Shown here in pieces: positions 11,286 to 24,095 of a DNA stretch of 64,000 bases. The notes beneath the pieces were generated by a model. The model was not told the DNA's origin. It saw nothing but the letters and a program-made list of their open reading frames with translations, and ran no database searches. Position 1 is the stretch's first letter. Every line of letters starts with the position of its first letter. The position numbers and the translations under genes were made by a program. This DNA comes from Caprella mutica (taxonomy: Eukaryota > Arthropoda > Malacostraca > Amphipoda > Caprellidae): positions 1-64,000 of the forward strand of contig CANNZV010003176.1 of assembly GCA_947561585.1 (NCBI GenBank), written 5' to 3'.

Positions 11286-11674
11286 AATCAATAGATCAAA
11301 ACTTCTAATAAAAATTCAAAAGTGATACCTGAATCTTTCATTTCAATATAATTACATTATTATTAGCTGAATTGAACGCTCAATTTGAAATATTTTAAGG
11401 CTTATAGAAGATATTTTAAGGGTACCTACTGTGGGTAAATATGAGCACGAAGAATTTTTTCCCCGACTGACTTTTCTCCGCCGAATAATATCAGTATTTT
11501 GGGCTGTTAAGGTCCCCTCCACTCTATTTTTTTATTTCTCTATTCATTAGAACAAAGGTTACTGATTGTTACACTGCTAACCATTTCAAATTTGGTTCTA
11601 TAGTTTTATTATGATATGTAGTTTAAGATTGGTTTCCGTTATTTCTACCACCCCACTGAATTTCAAACAAAGAA
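11286..11674. other. 3' flank of RING copy 1 and junction between units 1 and 2
   Basis: An AATAAAAATTC signal at about 11306, just after the stop, is a likely polyadenylation site. A short GGTCCCCTCCACTC remnant near 11511 resembles the end of the AGGTCC MITE family. The junction CCCCACTGAATTTCAAAC leads into the next unit. Nothing else is apparent. Confidence 0.45.
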
Positions 11675-11700
11675 ATGCCAGAGTTGATTTTCTTGGTGTT

Positions 11701-12039
11701 TCAAGGAAGTAATTTTTGCAAATTCTGAATATTCCCTGGAATGATGTTGACCACAGTGGCCCATATAGGATCTGCCACACTTCCTGTCTCCTTAAATATG
11801 CCAACCAACCGTGTAATTGTCCCTTTCATCAGGTACATTGTCCAAAATCTCTCTTGCATTGTCGCTGTGTCATGAGAACTGATTTTGTGGCAAAGTACGA
11901 TTCGATGATTTAAACCGCTGATACATTCAGGGTCTAGGAAAATTGATCGAAAGCATTTGACCGAAAACAATTTATCGAAAGCAATAGATCGAATGGAGAA
12001 CTGGTCGAAATGAAAATTGATCGAATAGATCAACATCAA
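11701..12039 (-). pseudogene. DUF4817/mariner-like transposase relic, unit 2
   Basis: This is the same ETGSVAD-containing relic as in unit 1, with a longer open frame running into GATCGAA-rich sequence. No catalytic domain follows. Confidence 0.55.
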
Positions 12040-13286
12040 TTTTTTTCCATCTGTGAGTGCAGCAACTGGTGCTTAGTGTCCCTTTTTGTTACATTCCTTG
12101 GTAAGTGACTGCAGTCACAGAGTAGCTTTTCTGCATCCATAAGCTTTGTCATAGACAGTTTTAAGTGACTTTGTTCATGAATCCACTTTTCTTTCTGACT
12201 ACTTCTTCCTATCTCTTGTATTTAATTCCCTTTTGCCGTCAGTGATATGGCTTTTGGTTTCGAAACATACGTTAAACCTATACTAAATTAATTAATTATT
12301 AAACTTTCATTTCACAAGTTATCTTGAACTATCTAAATTCTAAAATTAAGAAAACATAAAGTTATTCAAATTATAATGTATTTCAAAGCATATAATTCTC
12401 TGTTATAGAAATACTGTTTATTGAATAAATGTTTCGCATAGATTATCATTATATATTATTATTGAATAAATTATTATTATATATAAATCATGGTAATAAG
12501 ATCTAGTAGCTGTAATATATTGCAAGTAAGTTTCTCTGGTACTCCATGGTTTCAGTTATCATTGTCAGTTAGTGTAAATAGATAAAATTTCAATTTCGAT
12601 CAATTTTGCTTCTGTCAATTCTCCATTCGATCAATTGCTTTCAATAGATTGTTTTCGGTCAATTGCTATCGATCAAGTCCTACATGCTTAGTATAGCCTC
12701 CAGTTGGATCCATATTGATGTCAAAATAATCTCCCGGGCCTCTTGTTTACGTATCACCTTAAAAATGTGTGAAACACAACTTTGGGCGATAAAAGCCTTT
12801 TCTAGACCACTCGGTATACTAATTGTTTTTCAGTACAGGTAAAGCTCTTACAGCAGACGATCTTTAAACGGATCTTCCCTACAAAGGACTAAAAAAATTC
12901 TGTTCTACTGGACATCCTGCTCGCTACAACGAACTCATTAGCTAAATAAGGTGGTTTAACAGATATTTTATTCGTCTACCAACTATCTAGTCAAATACTG
13001 ATTATGTTCAGAGGTACAGGTAGACCCTCTGTTTTAACAGGACGACTTTAAGCAGAGTTTACTTACATCAGTAGTAGGGAAAATTATTTTTATAAACAAT
13101 TTCATTTACATTAAAGGGACCATACAAAATATTGTACATAGTATTAGTGTTCCATGCAAACATTATTTGAAATTTGTTGATAGAAAACAAAAGGATTGGA
13201 ATAACAATGATAAAACTAGTATATACATGAGTTAAATTTATAAATACCTATTCAAATACAAAGTTATGTTAAAAATGCTATGATTA

Positions 13287-13450
13287 GGGTTGTGACAATA
13301 TGCGTTCAAAATCATAAATCTCGAAAATATTATAGATGGTGAGAATTGAATAGTCTAAACCTGAGATATATAGTATTCAACGCCATTTCAGGTAGTTTAG
13401 TGTATAATATTTTCAGGACTTATTATTTTAAACGCATATTGTCACAACCC
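13287..13450. mobile_element. TA-flanked MITE, 164 bp, unit 2
   Basis: Copy of the unit 1 MITE with the same perfect inverted ends and flanking TA. It was carried by the duplication rather than newly inserted. Confidence 0.9.
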
Positions 13451-15420
13451 TAGCAATGATATAAGAAAACTATTAGTAAGAAATACTTAATTAGGTTTTT
13501 GGATTCTTTATATGGATCCATGGTCTTGGAATCAGCTCTGTTATTGTTTTAATTTGTCGGATCTAGTTAGCCCATTGGATAATTGGACTTTTTCTTTGTT
13601 TGAAATTCAGAGAGTAGAAGAAGAACGGGAAAAAAGCTTATATTTCTTATAACAAAAATATTGAACCAAATTTGAAATGGTTTGCAGTTTTATAATCAGT
13701 AGTCAGTTAGTTTTGGAGGACATGCGAGCTTATAATCAGTAACCTTTCTACTAATGAATGCACAAATAAAAAAAATACAGTTGAGGTAATCTTTCGGTGA
13801 TGATTTGACAAGAATGGGGATTATAATTTCTTGAAGAAAGACGGACCTGTTTCCAAAGAAATCAGTCCGTGCAGCAATGAAGTCATGTGTAGTGAATCCA
13901 TTTTAAGAATAAAGGAATTATTTCCTACAGTCTGCCATGAAAAGACCAGTTTTCTATTCATCTCTAAAATCCTCTCTAGTGGAGTAGACTCTCTATATAG
14001 TGAACCAGTTGAAGTTCACTATAGAGGAGTGCTACTGTATAGTTGGGTTGAACCATTGAGAACCAATAAATCTGCATTATTGACTTACTATGTTCTGTAA
14101 AGAGAGGTATTATATATATGCTATAAGTATATATATAAATAATTTAAATATATATTTCTATGGTATCTATTCTCAGCTGTCTTAGATTATTTTCTATTAT
14201 ATGTACTACTATGCTATATAATGGTTATAATGCCTCTTTTAAATTTAAATATTTAACAATGAAATAATTTCCAACGAAAATAGCTATTTCAACAGATTTA
14301 ATCTATAAAATAATTAATTTAGTTAATGTTCATGTTTCTATCCTAAATTCATAATAATAAAGTTTTTGATGCGAAAATAATTCAAATATAAATCTTACTT
14401 ATTTTAGAAATAGATTCAAACATCGTAACTTACAAATCATTCTGTACTCACAATATTAAGGATACCCTTCAAGTTAGGTATCCTGGTCAGTGGCTTCACC
14501 TCCAAAATCTTGAACCTGAAACCACGTGTTTTCTAATATCGAAACCTACATGTCTCTGCAATAATTATCATTATTCACTATTTAGATAAGCAAAGTATAT
14601 ATTATAGTGCATAAAATATTATACTGATTCAAATAAAAATACATCTACAAATGGTTGATTTTTATTCGAATTAAATATAAAATAATATAATGAATAGTAT
14701 ATTTTTGAGAAAACTCCTGCATTTGAATTTTGTTAAATTACTAAATTAATTACACTGAAAGAAGAGATTTCATTTCACCTTGCTAATTTGAACATAAACT
14801 TTATAATGTTGAATATTTTGATAATCTGAACTGTGTTCACAAGTTAGATTTTTGTTTAGAGAACACATTCTCTGGCAACACTTCTGATATGAGGTCTAAA
14901 CAGAAGTCACGTGCAGCTCTCAGGTTTGGAAGTGCGGATTAGTTGATACGTTTACTAGGTAAGATCTAAGGTGTTAAAGATATAGTTATATATTTTCTAT
15001 GTTATCAATTGGAGTATTTATTTGTTTTTAATAGGAATTCTCTACACAAGTTTGATTAATATTCTACTATGAGTGAATATAGGTATGGACAAGCAAAACC
15101 TTGTTAGAAAAAGTGGTGCCCCACAATAAGCGATTTAATTCCAGTTGAATGTGGGGGGATATGCAGTCTTATTTATAATGATAATACACATATATTTTAA
15201 ATTGTGTGGGACTGTACACAGTGTAGAGTATACATGTATGTAAAATCTACTCATATTATGATATTCCTATAAGCAATTATAGTAAATATTAGTTGAAATA
15301 CTTTAAGGTTTCTATTATTGTGTATGAGATGTTAATTAATATTCATTCTCCATCCTACTACAGTATAAAGATTGGAAGAGTAGCCTAGTTGTGTGTTATA
15401 TTGTTCTGGGAAATATAGCG

Positions 15421-15514
15421 TGACGTCAGATATTTTGAACCAATCAGCGACTGTTGGAGTCACGTGACTGAGGACCGTACCGAAATATGGCTCAGAAGTT
15501 ATATATTTTATAAG
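15421..15514 (+). promoter_or_regulatory. Candidate promoter of RING gene copy 2
   Basis: TGACGTCA, CCAAT, GTCACGTGAC and TATA motifs occur in the same order and spacing as copy 1 and are unchanged. The splice acceptor TTTTTTTCAG follows at about 15738-15747, before the coding exon. Confidence 0.5.
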
Positions 15515-15843
15515 ATTACGGACAGGTCGCGCATACATTACCGAAACACATAGTGATAAGAGCGATACAGGACTCTAATGATTTGACTGTCAATATTTAT
15601 AGTAAGCTGATTCTTAAAGAAAGGTGTATGTGTGAAGTAATATACTAATATATATTATAAATTAAATAATATTTAGAGAAATCTATTTTATCTGAAAGCA
15701 TTATGAAAATTCATTTAAATATAAAATTAATGTTTAATTTTTTTCAGGTGTCAATCTACAACTTAGTCGCATTCCATAATTTGGTGACTTGAAAGTTCAT
15801 TCACTTTTCAATCTATTTGTCAGTGACTCATAAAAATAGAATC

Positions 15844-18148
15844 ATGGCTCCTATTGTATTTCAAGAAACTGAAGACATGACAGATTACGAGAAAATAACC
15901 TGCAACTTGTTCGGCAGAAGTGTCTTTCTGGCAAAATTGGAATTGGAGCCATTTTTTATAGATGGGAGTATCATGTCTGCGGAAAGAACGGACGATCCTC
16001 GGGTTTGGAAGTTTAGTTGCAGTCCACTGCTTTGCGATGTACACGACCAAGACTTGGATAGTTTGTGCTTATTCTTACTTCACACATACATTCATCACTC
16101 AACAGCAAGCTACAATAAAAGATTTGAAGATATTTTCCCTCTTCTTATGAAGGTTTTTGCAATAGCTATTGAAAAGATAGACTCACAGTATCGTCAGCGC
16201 TTGTGGATTGATTCAAGTAACCTGATGATAATTATAGCTCAGATTTTCAAACGAATTGGACCTGTCGTCAAAGTGAAACAGTCTCCGGTCATCCTCAAGA
16301 AAATATTATGTATAGTGATGAAACTAGATGAAAAATATCTTCGTACAAAAGAGAAGAATCAGAGGGGCTTGATGATGTTATTTTATATGACTTTACATAT
16401 TTTGAGGGGGGAATTAGAGTGTGCCAGAGAATTAATGAAGCATAATGATCTACATTTAGGAAAAACGATGATAATTCCCAACATGAACAATAAAGTATTA
16501 GATTATTTTAATTTCAAGAAGTTTGGTTTTTTTAAGGGGGGTAGAGTGTGCCTTGTTGAAATAAGTGATGATTATGACTATAGAGGCCCTAGCATAGCCA
16601 TCATTTCTTATCATTATAAGATGAAACCTATGAGTAGTCTAGAGTCTGTCGGGAATCTACAAATCTACAAAATTGAAACAGGATCATTTGCAGAACATCC
16701 AATTTTTTCAACGAAAATTATCAACAGTTATCAAAAATTAACAGACATGAGCACAAGTATGTGTGTCGACAAAATGGAAATAAGTCAAATATTGAATGAC
16801 TTTGATGAAAGTTTTTGGTTACAGAGAAAACGGATTGATTCAGACTCTAAGCAAATTCTGTTCCAAAAGCATGAAGTGGAATTTATCTATCATTTCATTA
16901 TTAAGGCAGTTTCATCTTTACAAATGTGTCAATTAGAAGAATCTGAAGCCAATTCCCAATTCATTTCACGATTCATTCAGAAGTTGAAGGATATGCTGAA
17001 TTCACTACGGTATTGTGAAATAATTCCACACATCACTAGTACTATCGCTCTGTCTTTGATGAAAGAAACCTTCAAACTATGGACCAAATATTCTAAAAGT
17101 TACAGACTGTACTCTATCTCTGTAAAACTGGCCTTCATCTTGGAAGAATTTCCGATGAAAACATTTCTAAAATATACTAATACTCAATGTTTAAGATTTC
17201 GTTTTGATCAACAATTGAAATTGATAGCATCGGCAATTAATATTTCGGCTGTAAGGAAACATGATTGGAAACTCATACTTGCCAAAGGAAACACGCCTGT
17301 AGATTGTCTGGAAAGATACCAACAGAAGGAGTGTCCCATTTGCTGGGTTGAGTTCCACAAAATAGATTTCTGCCTGCTTCCTTGTCAACATGCGTTCTGC
17401 ACTTCGTGTATCATAGCACATAATAAAATTAATAAAAGGTAAGACATAATTAAATAATATTTCATTCTAACATCAGTTTAATTAAGTAACTAACATGGTT
17501 GATTATCTTAAAAAACTAGGTATTGAATTTATTCAATATCACTTTCACAATTTTACAGTTTATAGCGTTTATTATACCTTCCAAACTTTATTTATCATTG
17601 TTTCTAGTCAAACTCATATTAGATTCTAATAGCATGTTGCCATTGTTTTTAATTAGGATTTCTCAAATATTTCACTTCTGGCCATAAGTTACTGAAATAT
17701 ATTGGTTACTTCAGACATACTCTGCATTATGTATATTGTAAGTAATTTTTATGTATAAACCTTTTTGGTCCCAAAATTCCACTATTCATTGGAAGGTAAT
17801 TAATCCACCTTAACACTTGGTTTCTCAACGCCGCGTGAAAAAAGGCCCATGGCAAGGGTTGCATATGGAACCCTTCACATTTCCGTTTTTTTACCAGGTT
17901 TTTTTTCACGCATGTGTGAAGGTTCCCTTTAAAACATTGTAGCTAAACTTTTTGCAATGAACATTTTTTTTAACGCGGCATTGAGAAACGCAACTGTTAA
18001 GTGGACTGTGGACTGGTATTGTAAATATGTCATATGCTTATCTAATCTTTTTTCCAGTTTGCGATGCTCTTCCTGCAACGAACCTTTCAAAGAAGCTATC
18101 CTGAGTCGACACATCACACAAATCTATCAAGATTTGATCACCTCGTGA
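15844..18148 (+). CDS. RING finger protein of unknown function, array copy 2
   Basis: Exon 1 is 15844-17438 and exon 2 is 18058-18148, encoding 561 residues. The architecture matches copy 1: an unrecognised helix-rich body and a C-terminal C3HC4 RING split between the exons. This is the most divergent copy. By eye there are about sixteen amino-acid differences from copy 1 against about four silent changes. They include a tight cluster around codons 176-188, where one leucine codon is lost and A/E, F/Y, L/E, D/N and W/R replacements lie within about 40 bases. It contains the ISRF residues missing from copy 1. All indels are multiples of three and the frame is intact, so the gene is probably still translated. 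Confidence 0.88.
17814..17996. mobile_element. TTAA-flanked MITE in the RING-gene intron, copy 2
   Basis: Same element and same TTAA flanks (17810-17813, 17997-18000) as in copy 1, with a few substitutions and one-base indels. Confidence 0.85.
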
Positions 18149-18578
18149 AATCAATAGATCAAAACTTCTAATAAAAATTCAAAAGTGATACCTGAATCTT
18201 TCATTTCAATATAATTACATTATTATTAGCTGAATTGAACGCTCAATTTGAAATATTTTAAGGCTTATAGAAGATATTTTAAGGGTACCTACTGTGGGTA
18301 AATATGAGCACGAAGAATTTTTTCCCCGACTGACTTTTCTCCGCCGAATAATATCAGTATTTTGGGCTGTTAAGGTTCCCGCCACTCTATTTTTTTATTT
18401 CTCTATTCATTAGAACATAGGTTACTGATTGTTACACTGCTAACTATTTCAAATTTGGTTCTATAGTTTTATTATGATATGTAGTTTAAGATTGGTTTCC
18501 GTTATTTCTACCACCCCACTGAATTTCAAACAAAGAAATGCCAGAGTTGATTTTCTTGGTGTTTCAAGGAAGTAATTT

Positions 18579-18821
18579 TTGCAAATTCTGAATATTCCCT
18601 GGAATGATGTTGACCACAGTGGCCCATATAGGATCTGCCACACTTCCTGTCTCCTTAAATATGCCAACCAACCGTGTAATTGTCCCTTTCATCAGGTACA
18701 TTGTCCAAAATCTCTCTTGCATTGTCGCTGTGTCATGAGAACTGATTTTGTGGCAAAGTACGATTCGATGATTTAAACCGCTGATACATTAAGGGTCTAG
18801 GAAAATTGATCGAAAGCATTT
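18579..18821 (-). pseudogene. DUF4817/mariner-like transposase relic, unit 3 (split)
   Basis: The relic of units 1 and 2 recurs but is interrupted at the CATTT target by the pol-less LTR element. Its continuation resumes at 22512 (ATTTGACCGAAAAC). Confidence 0.55.
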
Positions 18822-19767
18822 TGTTAATCTTTAGTCTGTTAACGTTAATATTTAAGCTGACATGTGTTAACGACTAAACTGTTAACTTCTTTAAATATTT
18901 CTTGTCTTCGTTTATTTATTATTAATCTCTATTACGATTAAGAGGCTTGATTCACGGAATTCTTAACGTGACAAATTAGAATATGGACGTATATGGACAT
19001 AAGAAAACTGAAGGATTCAAGTGATAGGAGAACAACAATTCTGTTATCTTTTAATAGTAGTTGGTACAGTGATACAGATGAAATGTTTTACATACAGTAA
19101 AATCTACAACGTACTACTAGAATACAGAAACTATTCTGTGCCTAGAGGAGCACAGAACTAGTGTTAGTCTCCTAGGTGAGTGACGAGTTTCTAATTCCCC
19201 ACTGACTCTAGATAGAAAAATCTCAAATATATATAGTGTGGAAGTACAGAGAAATCTAACCATTCAAGGTTGACTCTGGTACCACACCCTAGGTATAACA
19301 TCAGTTTTTTATACCCATTCTAAACTCTCTGTGAAAATCTCACAGCTCTCTTTACATAAACACTTTATTTAAGGACTTCTTTGCTTGACATTTATTATCC
19401 ATAATTGGGAGATTCTTACATTGGCTAATCAACTCGTATTGTATACGCCATGCTTGTATTCCTTATAGGGAATGTACAATAATGCAAGACGCAACTTTAC
19501 AATCTTTTTGCTAAGAGATTTGCAAACGATTAATGTAATACATTTTTAACAGACACGTTTTCATAATATAAAGAGTTTAATTAACCCACAATATGTAATA
19601 CTGTTTTTTCATTATAGCCTTATCTTTTTAGAAAGCTTTTAGAATATAACTATATCATTTTTAGTTATTCATTTATTTCTCGAAATGTAACTATTACTTA
19701 GCTTGAAATGGATAAAATTAACGGGGAAATATGCAAATAGTGTTGAAGTTACAGGTTGCCTTCAACA
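18822..19767 (-). repeat. 3' LTR of the pol-less element
   Basis: 946 bp, starting TGTTGAAGG and ending GATTAACA on the minus strand. I found one difference from the other LTR: T against G near 19566 and 22307 (CATAATATAAAG against CAGAATATAAAG). Confidence 0.93.
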
Positions 19768-19770
19768 CTG

Positions 19771-19786
19771 CCCCCCCCTTTTTTTT
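19771..19786 (-). other. Polypurine tract of the pol-less element
   Basis: On the minus strand an A8G8 run lies three bases before the 3' LTR, the expected position for plus-strand priming. Confidence 0.75.
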
Positions 19787-20440
19787 CAAAACATGTTATC
19801 ATGTTTTCAATAACCGAACAGAATACAGTATACATGTATCATACCAAGCTTCAATATCAATACCCAATATTTATAATATAACATAGTTACAAAGTCAAGC
19901 ATGAAATCAAAATATAAATATTTTATATATTACCAAACAATTATAGACATATTCAACATTTCCTGTATAAAATTACATTTATATCGAATAGAAGCATTAG
20001 ACATTTAGAACACATTAACTCATATTATCTTGTATCAATATTCTCTCGTTTTAACGTCTTATGTTTTTCAACTTTAAAAAAGTTAACAATAATTCAAAAT
20101 ACAATATATAAGTACATTACAATGCCTTATCATTCATTATCCTTAGTGAATTACATCCCACAATATCCAACATATAGCATATATCAGTAAAATAAAACCA
20201 CATAGGCTAAACTTTCACTTTCTACCACAAAGTTACTGCGACCTTCATTCAAAAACCTGTTGTAATCTACTGCAAAACTTCTTTCTAAGTTTGCGAAAAA
20301 TAACTTATTTTACCTCGGTTTACACCACAATAACCGGTATTAATATTATATTTCATCCATGATGAATTATTATCATTCATATTAAACACTAAGTATATAT
20401 ACTAATATATACTTAACAAACATCTAAGTTAATAAAACAT

Positions 20441-21211
20441 TTATTGAGGAATATTCCCGATACCGTATACCTGGTTCAGGTCCCATTGAGATGTTTTTTT
20501 GTCTAGATGTTCTTCAGGTTTGTCCAGTGCATTTTCATCATGACTGCATGCGGCGGTCGTTGACCCCAGCTGATCACCTTCTGGCTCGTCTGGTGAACTG
20601 AATGCACTGGTTGGTCGTGCTACTTCATTATGCTCTTGTACTGTATCGCAAATGTCCTTGCAGGCTTCTCTCTGTTTCCCCCTTTCTTCTAACGAAAGCC
20701 GTAGTGCTTGTAGCGCCTCTATACGTCCTTCACGGATTCTTTTAGCCAGGTTCTTCTTACTGTCACCCTCCTCGCAGTCAGGAGAGGTATCACAGATCCT
20801 CCTCCGTCGTTTGTCGTCAGCCATAATGCGTTTTTCACAATTATCGATGTTTTCATATTTATAAACTTCACTTTTCTCGGAGTCAGGAGACTTATTAAGT
20901 TTCTTCTGTCGTTGTTCGTCAGCTTCAACAAATTGTTCACAGTCGCTCATTTTTATCCAGCCACTGTTTTCCTGTAGCCCCTTCATTAAGGGTTTTGATA
21001 TTCTCAGCAATTCCACTCTTGCCGTTTTGTTCAACCATGTGAATAGTGGATGGCGAACGTTCGATTGATGATTTTCAATTTTAATTTTCTTTACCTTATC
21101 TGGGTAGTGACTGGTAGTAATCCTCCTTTTGCCTATTGCGAAATAGAGGATTTCGATGTCACTATCTGGTTGATCGTATAGTATTTCCGGGTCACTGTCT
21201 GATTGACTCAT
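20441..21211 (-). CDS. Unknown 256-residue protein of the pol-less LTR element
   Basis: This is the only substantial ORF between the LTRs; its ATG is at 21211. It is hydrophilic and highly charged. Near the N-terminus a motif repeats, DSDPEILY then DSDIEILY, acidic residues followed by a short hydrophobic core, which resembles SUMO-interacting motifs (inference). A second internal duplication, SPDSEK and SPDCEE each preceded by a basic run and a C-E-x-x-x-x-A-D-E/D pattern, spans about residues 90-150. A K/R/E-rich helix (about 150-180) follows. No zinc knuckle, protease or RT motif is present. It could be a diverged Gag-like or an accessory protein; I recognise no family. Confidence 0.6.
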   Translation of the reverse strand: MSQSDSDPEILYDQPDSDIEILYFAIGKRRITTSHYPDKVKKIKIENHQSNVRHPLFTWLNKTARVELLRISKPLMKGLQENSGWIKMSDCEQFVEADEQRQKKLNKSPDSEKSEVYKYENIDNCEKRIMADDKRRRRICDTSPDCEEGDSKKNLAKRIREGRIEALQALRLSLEERGKQREACKDICDTVQEHNEVARPTSAFSSPDEPEGDQLGSTTAACSHDENALDKPEEHLDKKTSQWDLNQVYGIGNIPQ

Positions 21212-21546
21212 TCTGTGTTTAGTTAGGAACCACCGGCAAATTCACTCTTCTTTTATTCAGTTCTTCAGTGACCTTCTCCTCTACTCCTGTTTCCTCAGTG
21301 ATCAACTTTCCTTTTGATTCGTCGTCGTCGTTAGTGCTTGTGGTACAGATTTAATGGTAACCAACCCTCACGGGTTTTCTTGTAGTTACAATCCGTTTTA
21401 CTGCCCAGTGTAACAAACCCTCACGAGTTCTCTTGCGATTACACTCTTGCAGTTTCACCACAATTCACTAACTTAGTTCGTTTTTCACTGTATCACTTCT
21501 GTCTATCTTATTCCATTTGTAATCCATATATCTCTTTATCACGCAT

Positions 21547-21564
21547 CCACTCAAGAAGATGCCA
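21547..21564 (-). other. Primer-binding site candidate of the pol-less element
   Basis: On the minus strand TGGCATCTTCTTGAG begins one base after the 5' LTR, as expected for pairing with a tRNA 3' CCA end. The tRNA species was not identified. Confidence 0.6.
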
Positions 21565-21565
21565 A

Positions 21566-22511
21566 TGTTAATCTTTAGTCTGTTAACGTTAATATTTAAG
21601 CTGACATGTGTTAACGACTAAACTGTTAACTTCTTTAAATATTTCTTGTCTTCGTTTATTTATTATTAATCTCTATTACGATTAAGAGGCTTGATTCACG
21701 GAATTCTTAACGTGACAAATTAGAATATGGACGTATATGGACATAAGAAAACTGAAGGATTCAAGTGATAGGAGAACAACAATTCTGTTATCTTTTAATA
21801 GTAGTTGGTACAGTGATACAGATGAAATGTTTTACATACAGTAAAATCTACAACGTACTACTAGAATACAGAAACTATTCTGTGCCTAGAGGAGCACAGA
21901 ACTAGTGTTAGTCTCCTAGGTGAGTGACGAGTTTCTAATTCCCCACTGACTCTAGATAGAAAAATCTCAAATATATATAGTGTGGAAGTACAGAGAAATC
22001 TAACCATTCAAGGTTGACTCTGGTACCACACCCTAGGTATAACATCAGTTTTTTATACCCATTCTAAACTCTCTGTGAAAATCTCACAGCTCTCTTTACA
22101 TAAACACTTTATTTAAGGACTTCTTTGCTTGACATTTATTATCCATAATTGGGAGATTCTTACATTGGCTAATCAACTCGTATTGTATACGCCATGCTTG
22201 TATTCCTTATAGGGAATGTACAATAATGCAAGACGCAACTTTACAATCTTTTTGCTAAGAGATTTGCAAACGATTAATGTAATACATTTTTAACAGACAC
22301 GTTTTCAGAATATAAAGAGTTTAATTAACCCACAATATGTAATACTGTTTTTTCATTATAGCCTTATCTTTTTAGAAAGCTTTTAGAATATAACTATATC
22401 ATTTTTAGTTATTCATTTATTTCTCGAAATGTAACTATTACTTAGCTTGAAATGGATAAAATTAACGGGGAAATATGCAAATAGTGTTGAAGTTACAGGT
22501 TGCCTTCAACA
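21566..22511 (-). repeat. 5' LTR of the pol-less element
   Basis: Same 946-bp sequence as 18822-19767 apart from the single difference noted there. Being upstream of the ORF, it would drive its transcription. Confidence 0.93.
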
Positions 22512-23189
22512 CATTTGACCGAAAACAATTTATCGAAAGCAATAGATCGAATGGAGAACTGGTCGAAATGAAAATTGATCGAATAGATCAACATCAATTT
22601 TTCTTCCATCTGTGAGTGCAGCAACTGGTGCTTAGTGTCCCTTTTTGTTACATTCCTTGGTAAGTGACTGCAGTCACAGAGTAGCTTTTTTGCATCCATA
22701 AGCTTTGTCATCGACAGTTTTAAGTGACTTTGTTCATGAATCCACTTTCCTTTCTGACTACTTCTTCCTATCTCTTGTATTTAATTCCCTTTTGCCGTCA
22801 GTGATATGGCTTTTGGTTTCGAAACATACGTTAAACCTATACTAAATTAATTAATTATTTAACTTTCATTTCACAAGTTATCTTGAACTATCTAAATTCT
22901 AAAATTAAGAAAACATAAAGTTATTCAAATTATAATGTATTTCAAAGCATATAATTCTCTGTTATAGAAATACTGTTTATTAAATAAATGTTTCGCATAG
23001 ATTATCATTATATATTATTATTGAATAAATTATTATTATATATAAATCATGGTAATAAGATCTAGTAGCTGTAATATATTGCAAGTAAGTTTCTCTGGTA
23101 CTCCATGGTTTAAGTTATCATTGTCAGTTAGTGCAATTAGATAAAATTTCATTTTCGATCAATTTTCCTTTAGATCAATTTTCCATTTG

Positions 23190-23310
23190 ATCAATTGCTT
23201 TCAATAGATTGTTTTCGGTCAATTGCTTTCAATAGATTGTTTTCGGTCAATTGCTTTCAATAGATTGTTTTCGGTCAATTGCTTTCAATAGATTGTTTTC
23301 GGTCAATTGC
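23190..23310. repeat. 28-bp minisatellite expanded only in unit 3
   Basis: GTCAATTGCTTTCAATAGAT plus TGTTTTCG is repeated about four times here; units 1 and 2 have a single copy at the equivalent place (about 5770, 12620). Confidence 0.85.
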
Positions 23311-23931
23311 TATCGATCAAGTCCTACATGCTTAGTATAGCCTCCAGTTGGATCCATATTGATGTCAAAATAACCTCCCAGGCCTCTTGTTTACGTATCA
23401 CCTTAGGAATGTGTGAAACACAACTTTGGGCGATAAAAGCCTTTTCTAGACCACTCGGTATACTAATTGTTTTTCAGTACAGGTAAAGCTCTTACAGCAG
23501 ACGATCTTTAAACGGATCTTCCCTACAAAGGACAAACAAATTTCCGTTCTACTGGACATCCTGCTCGCTACAACGAACTCATTAGCTAAATAAGGTGGTT
23601 TAACAGATATTTTATTCGTCTACCAACTATCTAGTCAAATACTGATTATGTTCAGAGGTACAGGTAGACCCTCTGTTTTAACAGGACGACTTTAAGCAGA
23701 GTTTACTTACATCAGTAGTAGGGAAAATTATTTTTATAAACAATTTCATTTACATTAAAGGGACCATACAAAATATTGTACATAGTATTAGTGTTCCATG
23801 CAAACATTATTTGAAATTTGTTGATAGAAAACAAAAGGATTGGAATAACAATGATAAAACTAGTATATACATGAGTTAAATTTATAAATACCTATTCAAA
23901 TACAAAGTTATATTAAAAAATGCTATGATTA

Positions 23932-24095
23932 GGGTTGTGACAATATGCGTTCAAAATCATAAATCTCGAAAATATTATAGATGGTGAGAATTGAATCGTC
24001 TAAACCTGAGATATATAGTATTCAACGCCATTTCAGGTAGTTTCGTGTATAATATTTTCGGGACCTATTATTTTAAACGCATATTGTCACAACCC
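23932..24095. mobile_element. TA-flanked MITE, 164 bp, unit 3
   Basis: Third copy of the duplicated MITE, with the same perfect ends and TA flanks. It has a few internal substitutions, for example ATAATATTTTCGGGACC. Confidence 0.9.

Larger units (their letters stand above)
18822..22511 (-). mobile_element. Non-autonomous LTR retrotransposon, 3.69 kb
   Basis: It has two 946-bp LTRs (TG...CA), a 5-bp target duplication CATTT (18817-18821 and 22512-22516), and a primer-binding-site-like TGGCATCTTCTTGAG and an A8G8 polypurine tract on the minus strand. There is no protease, RT, RNase H or integrase in the 1.8-kb interior, only one ORF of unknown type. Mobilisation must have used enzymes from another element. 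The empty site is intact in units 1 and 2, so it inserted after the array formed. Confidence 0.93.
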
